DNA of 64,000 nucleotides from assembly GCF_004362015.1 (NCBI RefSeq), contig NZ_SNWW01000002.1, forward strand, positions 496,001 to 560,000, in the 5' to 3' direction. The first letter of the stretch is position 1, and each line of letters starts with the position of its first letter. The notes under the pieces were generated by a model, which saw only the letters and a program-made list of their open reading frames with translations, searched no databases and had not been told where the DNA came from. The stretch comes from Flavobacterium chryseum (GTDB taxonomy: Bacteria; Bacteroidota; Bacteroidia; Flavobacteriales; Flavobacteriaceae). This document shows positions 47,701-56,019 of the stretch, in pieces. Both the position numbers and the translations under genes were made by a program.

Positions 47701-50700
47701 TTAATACAAGTTCCGCCACGTGTTGCTTCTACATAAAATGTTGTACTAGCTGTTAAATTTGGAGATGGAGTGTAAGTTGATACAGCAGAAAGCTCTGTTC
47801 CTGCATTTGCTGAATCATACCATTTAAATGTCTCTCCTACTACTGTCGAAGTAGCTGCTAAATTAACAATTTGACCACTACAAATTGGAGTTGTAGCACC
47901 TGTAATCGTAGCATCTTTAAATCTGTATGAAGCTCCATAAATGTCTAAACTTGTTAGAACTGTTGCCACGCCTCCTAATCTAACTTCTACAGCTGTAAAA
48001 GGTCCGCCTGCTACAAAACTTGCTTTTAAGCGAGTCGATGATAATAATTGAACATTTACTAATGAACCCACATTTACCTGATCATTATTTGCTGTTGCTC
48101 CATTATAACTTCTTAAACTAATATAAGAAAGAGCACTCACATTGATAATTCCGGCTGGAATTCCTAATTCAACATCTATAATATCGCCTGCTTGTCCCGG
48201 AGTAGAAAATGTTAGCATTTGTTGCATATAATCATTTACTAAACCAGCAACTACAGAAAGATTTGCCGCGGTTGCTGAATTTCCATCAGCAGAAGCCCCA
48301 TCGTTTGCAGAAGTACACAATAGACATCCTGTTAATCCTCCTCTACTCGTTACTTGTGAATTTACCTGTAAACAAGTACTGATAAAATTACTTATTATGA
48401 CATTAATGGCAACTCTTGTACTACTTGTACAACCTGATACTGTTCCTCTTGCCGCAACATAATAGGTTTTATTTGCAGTAAGGACAGGTGTTGTAAATGT
48501 ATTTGTGCCTGAAGCTAATGCTGTTCCGTTAGTAGGTACATCATACCAGTCGAATGTAACGTTTGATTCCGGACTTGAAACTTGTAAAGTTACACTTTGC
48601 CCTGATTGAATTATTACGTTAGACGATGCCGGAATTGGTGCAGAAGGTAAAGGATTAACTGTAACTGTTACCTGAGTACGGGCTGAGTTAGTACAACTTC
48701 CAATTCCTGCTTCTACAAAATAATTGGTATTAGCAGTTAAATTTGGTGTTGTAAAAGCATTTCCTGTAAATAATAAAGTTCCACCAGAAGCTGCATCATA
48801 CCATCTATAATCTGTTCCAGCAACTGGTGCCTGTACATTTAATGTGGTAGTTTGTCCGCTACAAATTGTTGTCCCTGCAGTTGCAATAGTTGGCGCAACA
48901 GGATTATCAACTGAAATTAAAACTGGAAAACGCTCACTATTTACACAACCATTTCTGGCTATTTCTATATAATAAGTTGTTGCAGCATTTAAAACTGGTG
49001 TTGTAAAAGCAGCTGTCGCTGCTAGAGAAGCACCTCCTGTAGCTGCACTATACCAATTAATAGTTTCACCAACAGCAAGATTTGCAAGCAAAGTAGCTGT
49101 TTGTCCGCTACAAATTGTTGTGTTACCTGAAATTGTTGGTGCTTTATATCTATAACTTGCCTGATAAATATCCAGACTTGTAAGTACTGTTGCCAGTCCT
49201 CCTAATCGAATCTCAACACGATCAAAATTAGCGCCTGCAACTACACTGGCTCTAAAACGATCTCCGGTAAGTAATTGAAGTGTAATTAAAGGATTGGTAA
49301 TTTGAATTCTGTCATTATTATACGTTGCTCCATTATAAGTTGCCAAAGTAACAGCACCTAATAAAGACAAATCAGCTAGTCCGCCTGGTAATTCCAACTC
49401 TACATCAACAATATCACCTGCTTTACCAGGATTATTAAATTGCAGTGTTTGTTGAACCCATCCGTTTAATAAACCAACAAGTACCGAAAGTCTGGCTGCA
49501 GTTGCAGCATTTCCGTCAACAGAAAAATTAGGATTGGTGCTACTGCACAGTAAACACAATCCATTTTGAACTGTTTGCTGGCTATTGGCTTGTAAACATC
49601 CTCCTAAAGCTGAAGGCTGAACTGTTACCGTTACCGGAACTCTTGTTGCACTCACACAATTTCCTGAAGCACTTTGAGCCTCAACATAAAATGTTTTTGT
49701 AGCCATTAAAACTGACGTTGTATATGTAGAAGTATTCGTTGCTAATGCTGCACCTCCTGTAGCTACATCATACCAATTTAGTATAACTCCTGCCGGAGCT
49801 GTAGCACTTAATGTTGCATTTTGTCCGGATTGTATTGTTACACTTTGCGTTAAAACAGTTGGTAAGGCCGGAACTGCATTCGAAATTACATTCACCTGAG
49901 TTCTTGCCGGAGCCAAACAACTTCCTATTGCAGCCTCAACGTAAAAACTTGTCGTTCCCAGAGGCACAGTTGGAGAATATGTTGTGCCGGAAGCTAAAGC
50001 TACGCCGCCCGTGTTTACATTATACCAATTGTAAGTAGTTCCCGGGATCGGGTTAATTACTGATAACGTAGTTTGTTGTGTTGCGCCTGTTGAACATATT
50101 GTCGTGCCCGAAGAATTAATTACCGGAGCAACAGGATTTGATACGTTAAGTACAACCGGAACTCTTTCGTTACTTTCACAACCTGCAGCTCTTGTTACTC
50201 CTATATAATAGGTAGTATTAGCAGTTAAAACAGGAGTTGTATAACTGTTTCCAGTTATTAAGGCTGTTGGAGATGTGGCAGAACTATACCACGCTAATGT
50301 AGTTCCTGCAGCAGGAGTAGCTGTAAGTGTAGTGGCATTGCCCGCACATACAGTTTGTGTTAAACCTCCCGTTACTGTTGGATTTGCAAATTGTAAACGA
50401 ACATCATAAATTCGTAAATTTACAAGAAGACTTAAAAGTCCGCCCACCTGAACTTGTACCTGATTGGTATCTCCTGTTAAGGTATAGCTTACGGCGGCAA
50501 CTGTATTTCCGGACAATAAATTCAGATTCAAAAGCGGGCTGTTTATCGCTACTCTTGGACCTACATTTGCTCCGGAAAGCTTAGTTTGAATAGTGGCATT
50601 AGATAGTAAACTTACATCTAATAAACCATTTCCTGTACCTATATAAAGTACAACCTGATCTCCGGCTTTTGCCGTCTGATTCAGGGTTAGTGTTTCTTCA

Positions 50701-50948
50701 ACAAAACACCCAACTCCAACAGCATTTGTCAGAGTTGCAAAAGTCGTTAAGCCCGCGTCATTATCATATGCGCTGGCAGGACTATCTACATTTAAGCCAA
50801 TACATAACAATCCACCTTGCGAATTAGTTTGAGAAACGGGTCTGCAAACAGTTTGCGCAAATGCATTACTACATAAAAACAATAAATAAAATAGTCCTAA
50901 TAATCTCCTCTGAGCGAGGAGATTACAAAAAGTAAAGAATTTTTTCAT
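41745..50948 (-). CDS. Giant repetitive surface protein with type B T9SS C-terminal domain
   Basis: A 3067-residue predicted adhesin. The ATG at 50948 gives a signal peptide (MKKFFTFCNLLAQRRLLGLF...NAFAQ); an upstream TTG at 51035 adds 29 residues that do not fit. In order it has five related modules of about 155 residues (patterns SVDGN.AT.A.LSV, GLxNxxxQQ, AGDIxDVEL, LTSLDIY.ASYR) mixed with Ig-like domains (ICSGQT...WYDAATGG...YYVE), ten tandem repeats of 79 residues (about 42650-45022), a PKD-like unit, a DUF11 domain (TITNTVSNPTPNFGDEIVFT) and the gliding-associated sorting domain (YNEFTPNSDGANDLFRI ... GTYFYVIDIGDG). Likely secreted by type IX secretion and held on the surface. Target unknown. 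Confidence 0.94.
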   Translation of the reverse strand: MKKFFTFCNLLAQRRLLGLFYLLFLCSNAFAQTVCRPVSQTNSQGGLLCIGLNVDSPASAYDNDAGLTTFATLTNAVGVGCFVEETLTLNQTAKAGDQVVLYIGTGNGLLDVSLLSNATIQTKLSGANVGPRVAINSPLLNLNLLSGNTVAAVSYTLTGDTNQVQVQVGGLLSLLVNLRIYDVRLQFANPTVTGGLTQTVCAGNATTLTATPAAGTTLAWYSSATSPTALITGNSYTTPVLTANTTYYIGVTRAAGCESNERVPVVLNVSNPVAPVINSSGTTICSTGATQQTTLSVINPIPGTTYNWYNVNTGGVALASGTTYSPTVPLGTTSFYVEAAIGSCLAPARTQVNVISNAVPALPTVLTQSVTIQSGQNATLSATAPAGVILNWYDVATGGAALATNTSTYTTSVLMATKTFYVEAQSASGNCVSATRVPVTVTVQPSALGGCLQANSQQTVQNGLCLLCSSTNPNFSVDGNAATAARLSVLVGLLNGWVQQTLQFNNPGKAGDIVDVELELPGGLADLSLLGAVTLATYNGATYNNDRIQITNPLITLQLLTGDRFRASVVAGANFDRVEIRLGGLATVLTSLDIYQASYRYKAPTISGNTTICSGQTATLLANLAVGETINWYSAATGGASLAATAAFTTPVLNAATTYYIEIARNGCVNSERFPVLISVDNPVAPTIATAGTTICSGQTTTLNVQAPVAGTDYRWYDAASGGTLLFTGNAFTTPNLTANTNYFVEAGIGSCTNSARTQVTVTVNPLPSAPIPASSNVIIQSGQSVTLQVSSPESNVTFDWYDVPTNGTALASGTNTFTTPVLTANKTYYVAARGTVSGCTSSTRVAINVIISNFISTCLQVNSQVTSRGGLTGCLLCTSANDGASADGNSATAANLSVVAGLVNDYMQQMLTFSTPGQAGDIIDVELGIPAGIINVSALSYISLRSYNGATANNDQVNVGSLVNVQLLSSTRLKASFVAGGPFTAVEVRLGGVATVLTSLDIYGASYRFKDATITGATTPICSGQIVNLAATSTVVGETFKWYDSANAGTELSAVSTYTPSPNLTASTTFYVEATRGGTCINSVRQPVTVTVSPFATAADITITSPLEASCAGEVVLSPTSALAGAQFIYYTDQNKTVEIVNGTVGAITYSKDPTTGALSITGLTAVGAPYNYYVSVTNAATCENTATTLAQVTVNYPTVTTLAVTSPLVGCGTVNLGSAIVGLDTTGNTTYTFYDSLNNVLPANAAANINTSGVYSIQAQVNGITCPSVKLPVTVTINALPTLTVTPSISVNAGSDVPLTAISDGTLAWFDPQGNALTGPPFSTGVLNTPGVYTYTVIASNANCSRTGTVSINVIDPNSCQLLAERVYATAQTSGSIITGAVSNGANAVDGNTQTYSTITTGLGLLGVGTTWQNLTWPANIVKGTPVTIKLGSEYSGVAVGQNLTVIGTKNGVDIGTMQSVSGALLNLLSGDNSFEYTFVPANGSGPQDYDGIRIQSASLLSVAQNTRVYDAYYTRQVPTITCTPGDIQDVHYGASDLGVGAVTATVGVSDAFNVADNDITTFATMYRAVGVLAAADLTVAFKTPSIASDTLRIVVSRPGPLLDLNALAGFSIQRYLGNVAVGAPIQNTSSLLSLRVLPGTTLATVLLSSLPEPYDRVRIRFGGVLGVLEGLRVHTVDRVANTTVIGGDPNNKVIVCPGAAITLQIPADACSTYRWYDSPTGGTVLANGVTYTIPANLPAGIYKYYVQPVRYTCEALARGEVTVEVKASSAEPALTAITLNGAATTSICSPTGTVTLATSVSGTPVLTNPIFYWYSFNGTTSQLIPGETTSQLVINGLTPGTYTYFVGVSSDEFCETAAADRKQITFTILPPSVATDIVVTDVAVCHNVPASLTPTASALTNPVFTWYLDVNKTQPITSGAVIGGVTYTINATGVLTATGLTRAMSPATYYVAVSSTTTCENIAGTLQTANIIVNDPNTPTTLDTTQDFCLVNAPTFANIQVNEANVIWYTTATGGTAIPATTALTSGVYYGAVLDPVTSCESSVRLQVTISVTDPGTPTTTDTTQDFCLVNAPTVANIQVNEPNVVWYSAATGGTAIVPTTALANGIYYGAIVDPVTTCESAVRLAVTITITDPATPTTTDTTQDFCLVNAPTVANIQINEPNVVWYSAATGGTALPPTTALANGIYYGAILDPTTGCESSIRLAVTITVTDPGTPTTTDTTQDFCLINASTVANIQVNEPNVVWYSTLTGGIALAPTTVLTSGVYYGAILDPVTTCESATRLAVTITVNDPGIPTTTDTTQDFCLVNAPTVANIQANEPNVVWYSAATGGTAIAPTTALANGIYYGAIVDPVTNCESAVRLVVTITITDPVTPTTTDTTQDFCLVNAPTVASIQVNEPNVVWYSAVTGGTAIASTTVLANGIYYGAILDPTTGCESSIRLAVTISVTDPGTPTTTDTTQDFCLINASTVANIQVNEPNVVWYSTLTGGTALAPTTVLTSGVYYGAILNPVTTCESAIRLAVTLTVTDPGTPTTTHNTQDFCITNAPTVANIQVNEPNVVWYSTATGGTAIAPTTALANGIYYGAIVDPVTGCQSLTRLIVTVTINNPTATPTTNAATQNFCSINAPTVANIQVNEANVVWYATPTGGTAIPATTALATGTYYGAIASAIGCENALRLVVTVNVNTPGTVTTTSTTQTFCLSKAPTIADIQVNQPNVVWYATATGGTPLAANTLLTAATYYATLLSNTTNGCDNATRLAITVGFENDALYQITASDNTPCVFQGITYSIANGKSDYVWSVSTTGTITSGGGSTDGTVTVSWGDVGAGTVSVTYTNTCDETTTKTLNVTVATCSDLTITNTVSNPTPNFGDEIVFTVTVNNVGEGIINNVIVSDLIPSGYELVSTSTSSGVYDPLTGLWTIPTLNPGESETLQIRVIVMPSGEYTNVATIEISTPLDVDPTNNTASAFVEPICLTVYNEFTPNSDGANDLFRIDCIESYPNNELKVYNRYGALVYSKKKYENDWDGTANVSGVINRGDMLPTGTYFYVIDIGDGTVKKGWLSIMR
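42650..45022 (-). repeat. Ten tandem 79-residue repeats in the giant surface protein
   Basis: Period about 237 bp. Each unit carries TQDFCLVNAPTVANIQVNE, PNVVWYSAATGGTA and a GIYYGAI...CES..RLAVT end. Units 2-3-4 and 5-6-7 correspond in order (2 to 5, 3 to 6, 4 to 7); units 4 and 7 share LINASTVANIQ and WYSTLTGG. The blocks lie at about 44075-44785 and 43364-44075. Units 9 and 10 are the most divergent. Confidence 0.9.
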
Positions 50949-51097
50949 AATTTGGAAGATTAGAAAATGGACAATAAAACACTTGTTGCAATAAGCACAT
51001 ATGCTTAGGCAATTATAAAAAACATTAATAATCAATTAGTTAACACGAAATTTTAAATCTTGTTTTACCAAGACTTTAAATTAGATTTTATAAAAAA

Positions 51098-51238
51098 TCA
51101 TGTTGTATTAAGTATATAAAAATATACTTGAGAGCATTTTTTATCCCCTTTGAGTAAAAGATGCGTCGAAACTTCTGGAAAATATTGACCTGAATCAATC
51201 TTCCAAACGGAGTGATTTGTACCATTAATAATTTTCAT
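51098..51238 (-). CDS. Possible 46-residue small protein upstream of the giant gene
   Basis: ATG at 51238 opens MKIINGTNHSVWKIDSGQYF, continuing to CSQVYFYILNTT and a TGA at 51098. The DNA is noticeably less AT-rich than its surroundings. No ribosome-binding site or family is recognised; it could also be part of a structured leader. Confidence 0.25.
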   Translation of the reverse strand: MKIINGTNHSVWKIDSGQYFPEVSTHLLLKGDKKCSQVYFYILNTT

Positions 51239-51400
51239 AAAGAAAATTTATGTTAGATAATAATGTAAGGGGGGAATTTAATATAGAGTATAATTCAATA
51301 TTATAAAAAGTTGATTAGGCAATTTATAATTTTTTCTATTTGAAAATAACGTCCAAAAATTGAATCATGAATTTTTAATAAAAAGCAATTTATTTAAAAA

Positions 51401-51613
51401 TTAAACATAAGAATGCTTTTCGTTTCCAGAACACCAACCGGGGTTTGGAAATAAAAAGCTGCCTGAATGTGTAAATTTATAGAACAAGTTTGCTATCGAA
51501 TTAAAATTGAATTTTAAGACAAATTTTAATTTATCCCAAAGAGTAAAAAATAAAGCTAAAATAATAAGAAGACTTAACGCAAACTTGATAAGGAGAGTAG
51601 TTTTCAATTCCAT
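51401..51613 (-). CDS. Possible 70-residue small membrane protein
   Basis: ATG at 51613. A single hydrophobic helix (LLIKFALSLLIILALFFTLW) is followed by a basic stretch and a C-terminal part FLFPNPGWCSGNEKHSYV encoded by less AT-rich DNA. It could be real or a remnant. No family recognised. Confidence 0.3.
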   Translation of the reverse strand: MELKTTLLIKFALSLLIILALFFTLWDKLKFVLKFNFNSIANLFYKFTHSGSFLFPNPGWCSGNEKHSYV

Positions 51614-52087
51614 AAGTAGATGAATTAAGTTTATTTAAAATTCTGCTTTTAATTTAGTTTAATTAGGTAAAATAATATGTCTTTTCAAAAAGAGAATAAA
51701 ACATTTTGTTTAACCTTTTCTTTTATTAAAATTAAGAAAAACCAAAATACAAAACAAGCATAAAATTCTTATTTTTTTAAATTTTATAAATTCTAACAAA
51801 ACAAAGAATGGTCAAAATATCAGAAAAATAAAGGCATAACAACAGAAATCGAAGTATTATAAAAATTACAAAAAAATTAAGTTTTTTTTATAAAAATTTA
51901 AAAAAGAAAGAAAAAGACTACTTATTTATATTTATAAGCACCTGTAATTCAAGGATAAAAAAATATTTGAAAAGTAAAACCTACAGAAATATTGAACTAC
52001 ATCGATTTCTTGCAGTATTCGAAAAAAAAGCGTAAAAATACGGGGATATAAAAGTAATAAAGTTTAAACAAAAGTTAAAAAACCTAA

Positions 52088-52124
52088 AAAAGGTAAACAA
52101 TTTAACATCAATCATTTACCTTTT
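52088..52124 (-). terminator. Terminator after the DUF6495-like gene
   Basis: AAAAGGTAAA/TTTACCTTTT, a 10-bp stem with a 17-base loop and T runs on the minus strand, 23 bp after the stop codon. Confidence 0.7.
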
Positions 52125-52146
52125 AAATACTTTATAATTGGAAAAA

Positions 52147-52620
52147 TTACGATTCTATAATCGTATTTATCTGTGTAAACAGTTGTCCGTCACTTAAAAA
52201 AGCGCCTTGCTGAATCAATTCAAAGATAGAAGTGTTCCTGTCTTCAGTAAAAACTTTCTTCCCCACTTTCATTTCAATAGTTTCTGTAAACATATTATCG
52301 CTCAACCATTGCAACCCTTCCTTAGTCAAAAAATCAGTTTCAGGAACTAATGATTTCAACACTATAGATTGTACATGATTCTCAAAACACTGAAACAAAA
52401 AAATGTGGCTTTTAGAGAAATGCTCTAAAAACTCTGCTCTTGATAAAACTCCTTCCCATATTAAATCTGAAAAAACATCCAGTTCCTGCTCAGCAACTTC
52501 CGGTTTATTTACTTTAATAGTATCCCATTCTGCTTTATCAATTGCCTGTGATGCCAAAAAGTTAGCAAATTCTGCGTGTAACTCATCAAATTGCTCTTTT
52601 GTTAGTCTTGCGTATTTCAT
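52147..52620 (-). CDS. Conserved hypothetical protein (DUF6495-like)
   Basis: A 157-residue acidic cytoplasmic protein without signal or membrane segment: RLTKEQFDELHAEFANFLASQ, WDTIKVNKPEVAEQELDVFSDLIWEGVLSRAEFLEHFS. I believe it belongs to DUF6495, a family restricted to Flavobacteriia and relatives, from the N-terminal pattern. It has its own terminator. No function known. Confidence 0.75.
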   Translation of the reverse strand: MKYARLTKEQFDELHAEFANFLASQAIDKAEWDTIKVNKPEVAEQELDVFSDLIWEGVLSRAEFLEHFSKSHIFLFQCFENHVQSIVLKSLVPETDFLTKEGLQWLSDNMFTETIEMKVGKKVFTEDRNTSIFELIQQGAFLSDGQLFTQINTIIES

Positions 52621-52693
52621 TTATTTATTTGTATTTAAACACTCTGTAAAGAGTTTAGGTAATTTTTAAAACTTTAGTATAATACATAAAAAA

Positions 52694-52713
52694 GCCCTCG
52701 CAAATGCGAGGGC
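52694..52713 (-). terminator. Terminator after the TonB-dependent receptor gene
   Basis: GCCCTCGCA/TGCGAGGGC, a GC-rich 9-bp stem with six T on the minus strand, 24 bp after the stop codon. Confidence 0.88.
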
Positions 52714-52737
52714 AAATTTACAACTTTTTTTACTTTA

Positions 52738-55700
52738 CTAAAAAATGTATCTGATACCAAATTGAGCTTGCCATCTCGACGTTAAACTAGCATCATAACT
52801 AAAGGTTTTAGTCTGCGTATTATTGAAAGTATACGTTGGTGTATTTCCAGCAACTGTAACTCCAATTGGCTGAACGCTGGTTGGAACCTGTACAACACCC
52901 CAATCAGAATTTAATAAATTCCCGAAATTCAAAATATCGATACTAAACTGAATTGTGTTTGTTTTCTCAGATGTCGAAGAATATTTAAAATTATAATCCT
53001 GCATTAATTTTAGATCACATCTGCCTCTCCACGGAGAAATTGCTCCATATCGCTCTGCATACTGTCCTCTTCTGTCCTTCATATACTTATCCTGCGAAAT
53101 GAATTTATCAAAAGCCTCAGCTTGTCCAGGCGCGCTAAAAGTCATTTGACCTATTTCTGTTGTTGTTGGTATATAAATTAAATCATTTACCGAAGAACCA
53201 TCTCCATTTATATCACCTCCGTAAGTATAATTGAAACGACCTCCCTGAGCATATTCTAAAAACGTAGAAACTGTAGTTGCCCATTTATCTTTTCCGTATT
53301 TCCATTTTTTAGAAGCAACTCCAATAAAACGATGATTATCGCCATATTTAGAATTCGAAAGCACATCATTATTTACATTTCCTAGTGCCGGATTAAAAGA
53401 AAAAGCATCTCCTGTAATTTCAGCCTCAATAGAGTTAACATCTTTTGATTTTAAATAATTATAGGCCACACTGGCGTATAATCCGTTTTCAAATGTTTTC
53501 TGTACCTTAACAGAAGCATTAAAAGCACTTCCCTTGTCTGAATTTGTCATTACATAAGCATTGTTTGCTCCATGGTCTGTTGCTGTATAAATTAATCTGT
53601 TATCTACACCTGCCAATGTTCCTGTTGGAGGTTTTAATCCCCAGTTTTGCACATGCACTGCATTAATATCTTTATTAAGTGATAAATCAAGCGTTACAAT
53701 ATAATTACTTTCAAATCGATGATCATAACCTAAGCTTGTTCTCCATACTTGCGGCCATTTATAATCCGGATCCATAATCTGCAAGTAACCATCATCAGCA
53801 CCACTCACCTGATTTCCTAACCAAACAAACGGAATTCTTCCTGTAAAAATTCCAGATCCTCCACGAAGTTGCGAAGTTGCATCGCCTTTTACATCCCAGT
53901 TAAACCCAACTCTAGGTGACCATAAAATTCTGTCACTTGGTAAATCTGTTGAGATTAATTTAAAATCCGCCTGACCAGTTTGAGGATTATAGTAATTAAT
54001 ATCATTATTTCTTCCTGCTCCACCATTGTCTGTATCAATATATTTTTGAATTAAATCTGCAGTATTAAAATATAAAGGTTTATCAATTCTTAAACCTAGA
54101 GACAATTTAAAATCGTCGCTTAAGCTGATATCATCCTGAGCATAAAAAGCTAATTGTCCTACGTTTAGTTCTGCCAGTTTCCATCCGCCATCACTTCCGA
54201 CTGCAAATTGACTTTTAGAAGCATTCACATCCTGAGCATATTGTAAATTTTGAGCCAAAGAACTAGAAGCAGGTGGTAAAGCTGCATCCGCCAAAAAGTC
54301 TGCCACACTTGCATAAGGACTAAAAGTACCATAATAAGGAACAGGATCTGTTGCTGGATTGCGAAATTTATCATAACCCGTTAAGTTAAATGAATTGGCA
54401 AACTTGAATTTCTCAAAAGAAGTTCCAAAAGTAAAAGCATGTTTACCAACAGTATATGATAAATTATCAGTAATTTGAATTACTTTTTGATCTAACGTAT
54501 TATTAATAGAAAACGGCTCGTGTCCTGCAATAATGTAGTTAGAACCAGCTCCATCCTGAATATTAATTACGGGAGCCGGAGTAGAAAACGGAACTCTGTA
54601 ATCATCAAAATGAGTGTAACCAGCCTGTAATTTGTTTGAAACCGATTCACTAAATTTTGAATTCAACTCTACTAAAAAAGAACTTAATTTATTATTAATT
54701 TGATATCCTGAATTTTGGAATTGTAAAATAGAAGCATTTGGTCCTCTAAAACCTAATGCTGTCGGGTGAGCAGGTTTATCTTTTGAAGCATCCAGAAAGT
54801 TATAAATAACAGCTAGCTTATGATTATCATTAATATTCCAATCTAATTTAATAATTCCCTTGCTTGAATTAGATTCGTGTTTAAAACCCTGATAAGCACC
54901 CGTATTATATCCTAAATCAGACAATGCTTTAGAAACCGCAATTAAATCAGATTCTAAAACTCTAGATTCATTAATTCCGGTAACGCCGTCGTTGTTATTG
55001 GCAACAAAATTAGACCCAAGATCACTTCTTTTATCAATTTCAAAATTTCCAAAAATAAATAATTTGTCTTTTATAATTGGAGCTCCCAAACTAAATCCAG
55101 CCTGAGTCTGCTCTAAAGAGGGTACAAAGATTTTTTCTCCTTTAATTTTATCACCCGTCAAATCCTGATTTCTGTAAAACGCATAAGCTGTTCCGTGAAT
55201 TTCGTTGGTTCCGGATTTTGTAACAGCATTTACTGAAGCTCCGGTAAAACCAGATAAGGTAACATCATAAGGAGCAGTTGCCACCTGAATTTGTTCGATC
55301 GCATCTAATGAGATAGGCTGTGCACCTGTTTGTCCTCCGGGAGTTGCAGCATCCAATCCAAACGGATTATTAAATACAGCTCCATTCAGAGAGTAATTAT
55401 TATACTGATCATTTCTTCCACCAAAAGATCCACCACTTGCAGTTGGCTCTAAACGTGTAAAATCTTCTGCAGATCTTGAAATTGTAGGCAATGCTGTTAA
55501 TTCTCTTCTACCAATTGTAGTTTCAGCACCTGTTTTGCCACTTTTAAAAACTTTATCTTTAGCAGTAATTTTAACTTCTTCAAGTGCCTGACTCTCGTCG
55601 GCCAATTGAACATCCAGATTAAATGGTTTTCCCAAATCAAGATATACATCATTATATTCCTGATTTTGAAACCCTACAAAAGTCACTGTAATTTTATAAG

Positions 55701-55920
55701 GACCGCCAATTCTCATGTTTAAAATATTAAACCTTCCATCTTCATTGGAAACAGCTGAATATTTAGTTCCGGTTGGAGTATGAACTGCCAAAATACCAGC
55801 TCCGGGTAACAGTTCGTTTGTCGAACTTTTTACGATACCCTTAATACTCGAAGTCGTAGTTTGTGCCGTGACTACGGCGAGACCAAACACACATAACATT
55901 AATGCAAAGATTTTTTTCAT
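52738..55920 (-). CDS. TonB-dependent receptor (Oar-like)
   Basis: A 1060-residue outer-membrane receptor. Signal peptide MKKIFALMLCVFGLAVVTAQ, then a carboxypeptidase-regulatory-like domain (SSIKGIVKSSTNELLPGAGILAVHTPTG), a plug (GRRELTALPTISRSAEDFTRLEP... YSLNGAVFNNPFGLD... IEQIQVATAPYDVTLSGFTGASVNAVTKSGTNEIHG) and a long barrel ending WQAQFGIRYIF. The plug sequence matches the Oar-type group rather than siderophore receptors. No SusD partner follows, so the substrate is not told by context. Its promoter overlaps the rplI terminator. Confidence 0.93.
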   Translation of the reverse strand: MKKIFALMLCVFGLAVVTAQTTTSSIKGIVKSSTNELLPGAGILAVHTPTGTKYSAVSNEDGRFNILNMRIGGPYKITVTFVGFQNQEYNDVYLDLGKPFNLDVQLADESQALEEVKITAKDKVFKSGKTGAETTIGRRELTALPTISRSAEDFTRLEPTASGGSFGGRNDQYNNYSLNGAVFNNPFGLDAATPGGQTGAQPISLDAIEQIQVATAPYDVTLSGFTGASVNAVTKSGTNEIHGTAYAFYRNQDLTGDKIKGEKIFVPSLEQTQAGFSLGAPIIKDKLFIFGNFEIDKRSDLGSNFVANNNDGVTGINESRVLESDLIAVSKALSDLGYNTGAYQGFKHESNSSKGIIKLDWNINDNHKLAVIYNFLDASKDKPAHPTALGFRGPNASILQFQNSGYQINNKLSSFLVELNSKFSESVSNKLQAGYTHFDDYRVPFSTPAPVINIQDGAGSNYIIAGHEPFSINNTLDQKVIQITDNLSYTVGKHAFTFGTSFEKFKFANSFNLTGYDKFRNPATDPVPYYGTFSPYASVADFLADAALPPASSSLAQNLQYAQDVNASKSQFAVGSDGGWKLAELNVGQLAFYAQDDISLSDDFKLSLGLRIDKPLYFNTADLIQKYIDTDNGGAGRNNDINYYNPQTGQADFKLISTDLPSDRILWSPRVGFNWDVKGDATSQLRGGSGIFTGRIPFVWLGNQVSGADDGYLQIMDPDYKWPQVWRTSLGYDHRFESNYIVTLDLSLNKDINAVHVQNWGLKPPTGTLAGVDNRLIYTATDHGANNAYVMTNSDKGSAFNASVKVQKTFENGLYASVAYNYLKSKDVNSIEAEITGDAFSFNPALGNVNNDVLSNSKYGDNHRFIGVASKKWKYGKDKWATTVSTFLEYAQGGRFNYTYGGDINGDGSSVNDLIYIPTTTEIGQMTFSAPGQAEAFDKFISQDKYMKDRRGQYAERYGAISPWRGRCDLKLMQDYNFKYSSTSEKTNTIQFSIDILNFGNLLNSDWGVVQVPTSVQPIGVTVAGNTPTYTFNNTQTKTFSYDASLTSRWQAQFGIRYIF

Positions 55921-55948
55921 TTTCCTGGTTTGAGTGAGTTATTTCCCT

Positions 55949-55977
55949 CAAAATTAGGCAAAAAAAAATCACTCCAA
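55949..55977 (-). promoter_or_regulatory. Promoter of the TonB receptor gene, inside the rplI terminator
   Basis: On the minus strand TTG (55975-55977), an 18-bp spacer and TAATTTTG (55949-55956) fit the consensus well. The TTG is in the loop of the hairpin 55964-55989. An AGGA sequence lies just before the receptor ATG. Confidence 0.6.
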
Positions 55978-55989
55978 AGAGTGATTTTT
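55964..55989 (-). terminator. Terminator of the rpsF-rpsR-rplI operon
   Basis: AAAAATCACTC/GAGTGATTTTT, a perfect 11-bp stem with a 4-base loop and a T run, 30 bp after the rplI stop. Confidence 0.88.
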
Positions 55990-56019
55990 ATATTTTATTA
56001 ACAAGAAGTTAACAAAATG

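Larger units (their letters stand above)
50949..52087. other. AT-rich upstream region of the giant surface protein gene
   Basis: About 1.1 kb with no firm gene. It holds an AT-only hairpin (51110-51129), two possible minus-strand small frames (51098-51238 and 51401-51613) and long A/T runs from 51640 to 52080. It must carry the promoter of the type IX locus, but I could not find a good TTG/TAnnTTTG pair. The length suggests a long regulated leader. Confidence 0.5.
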
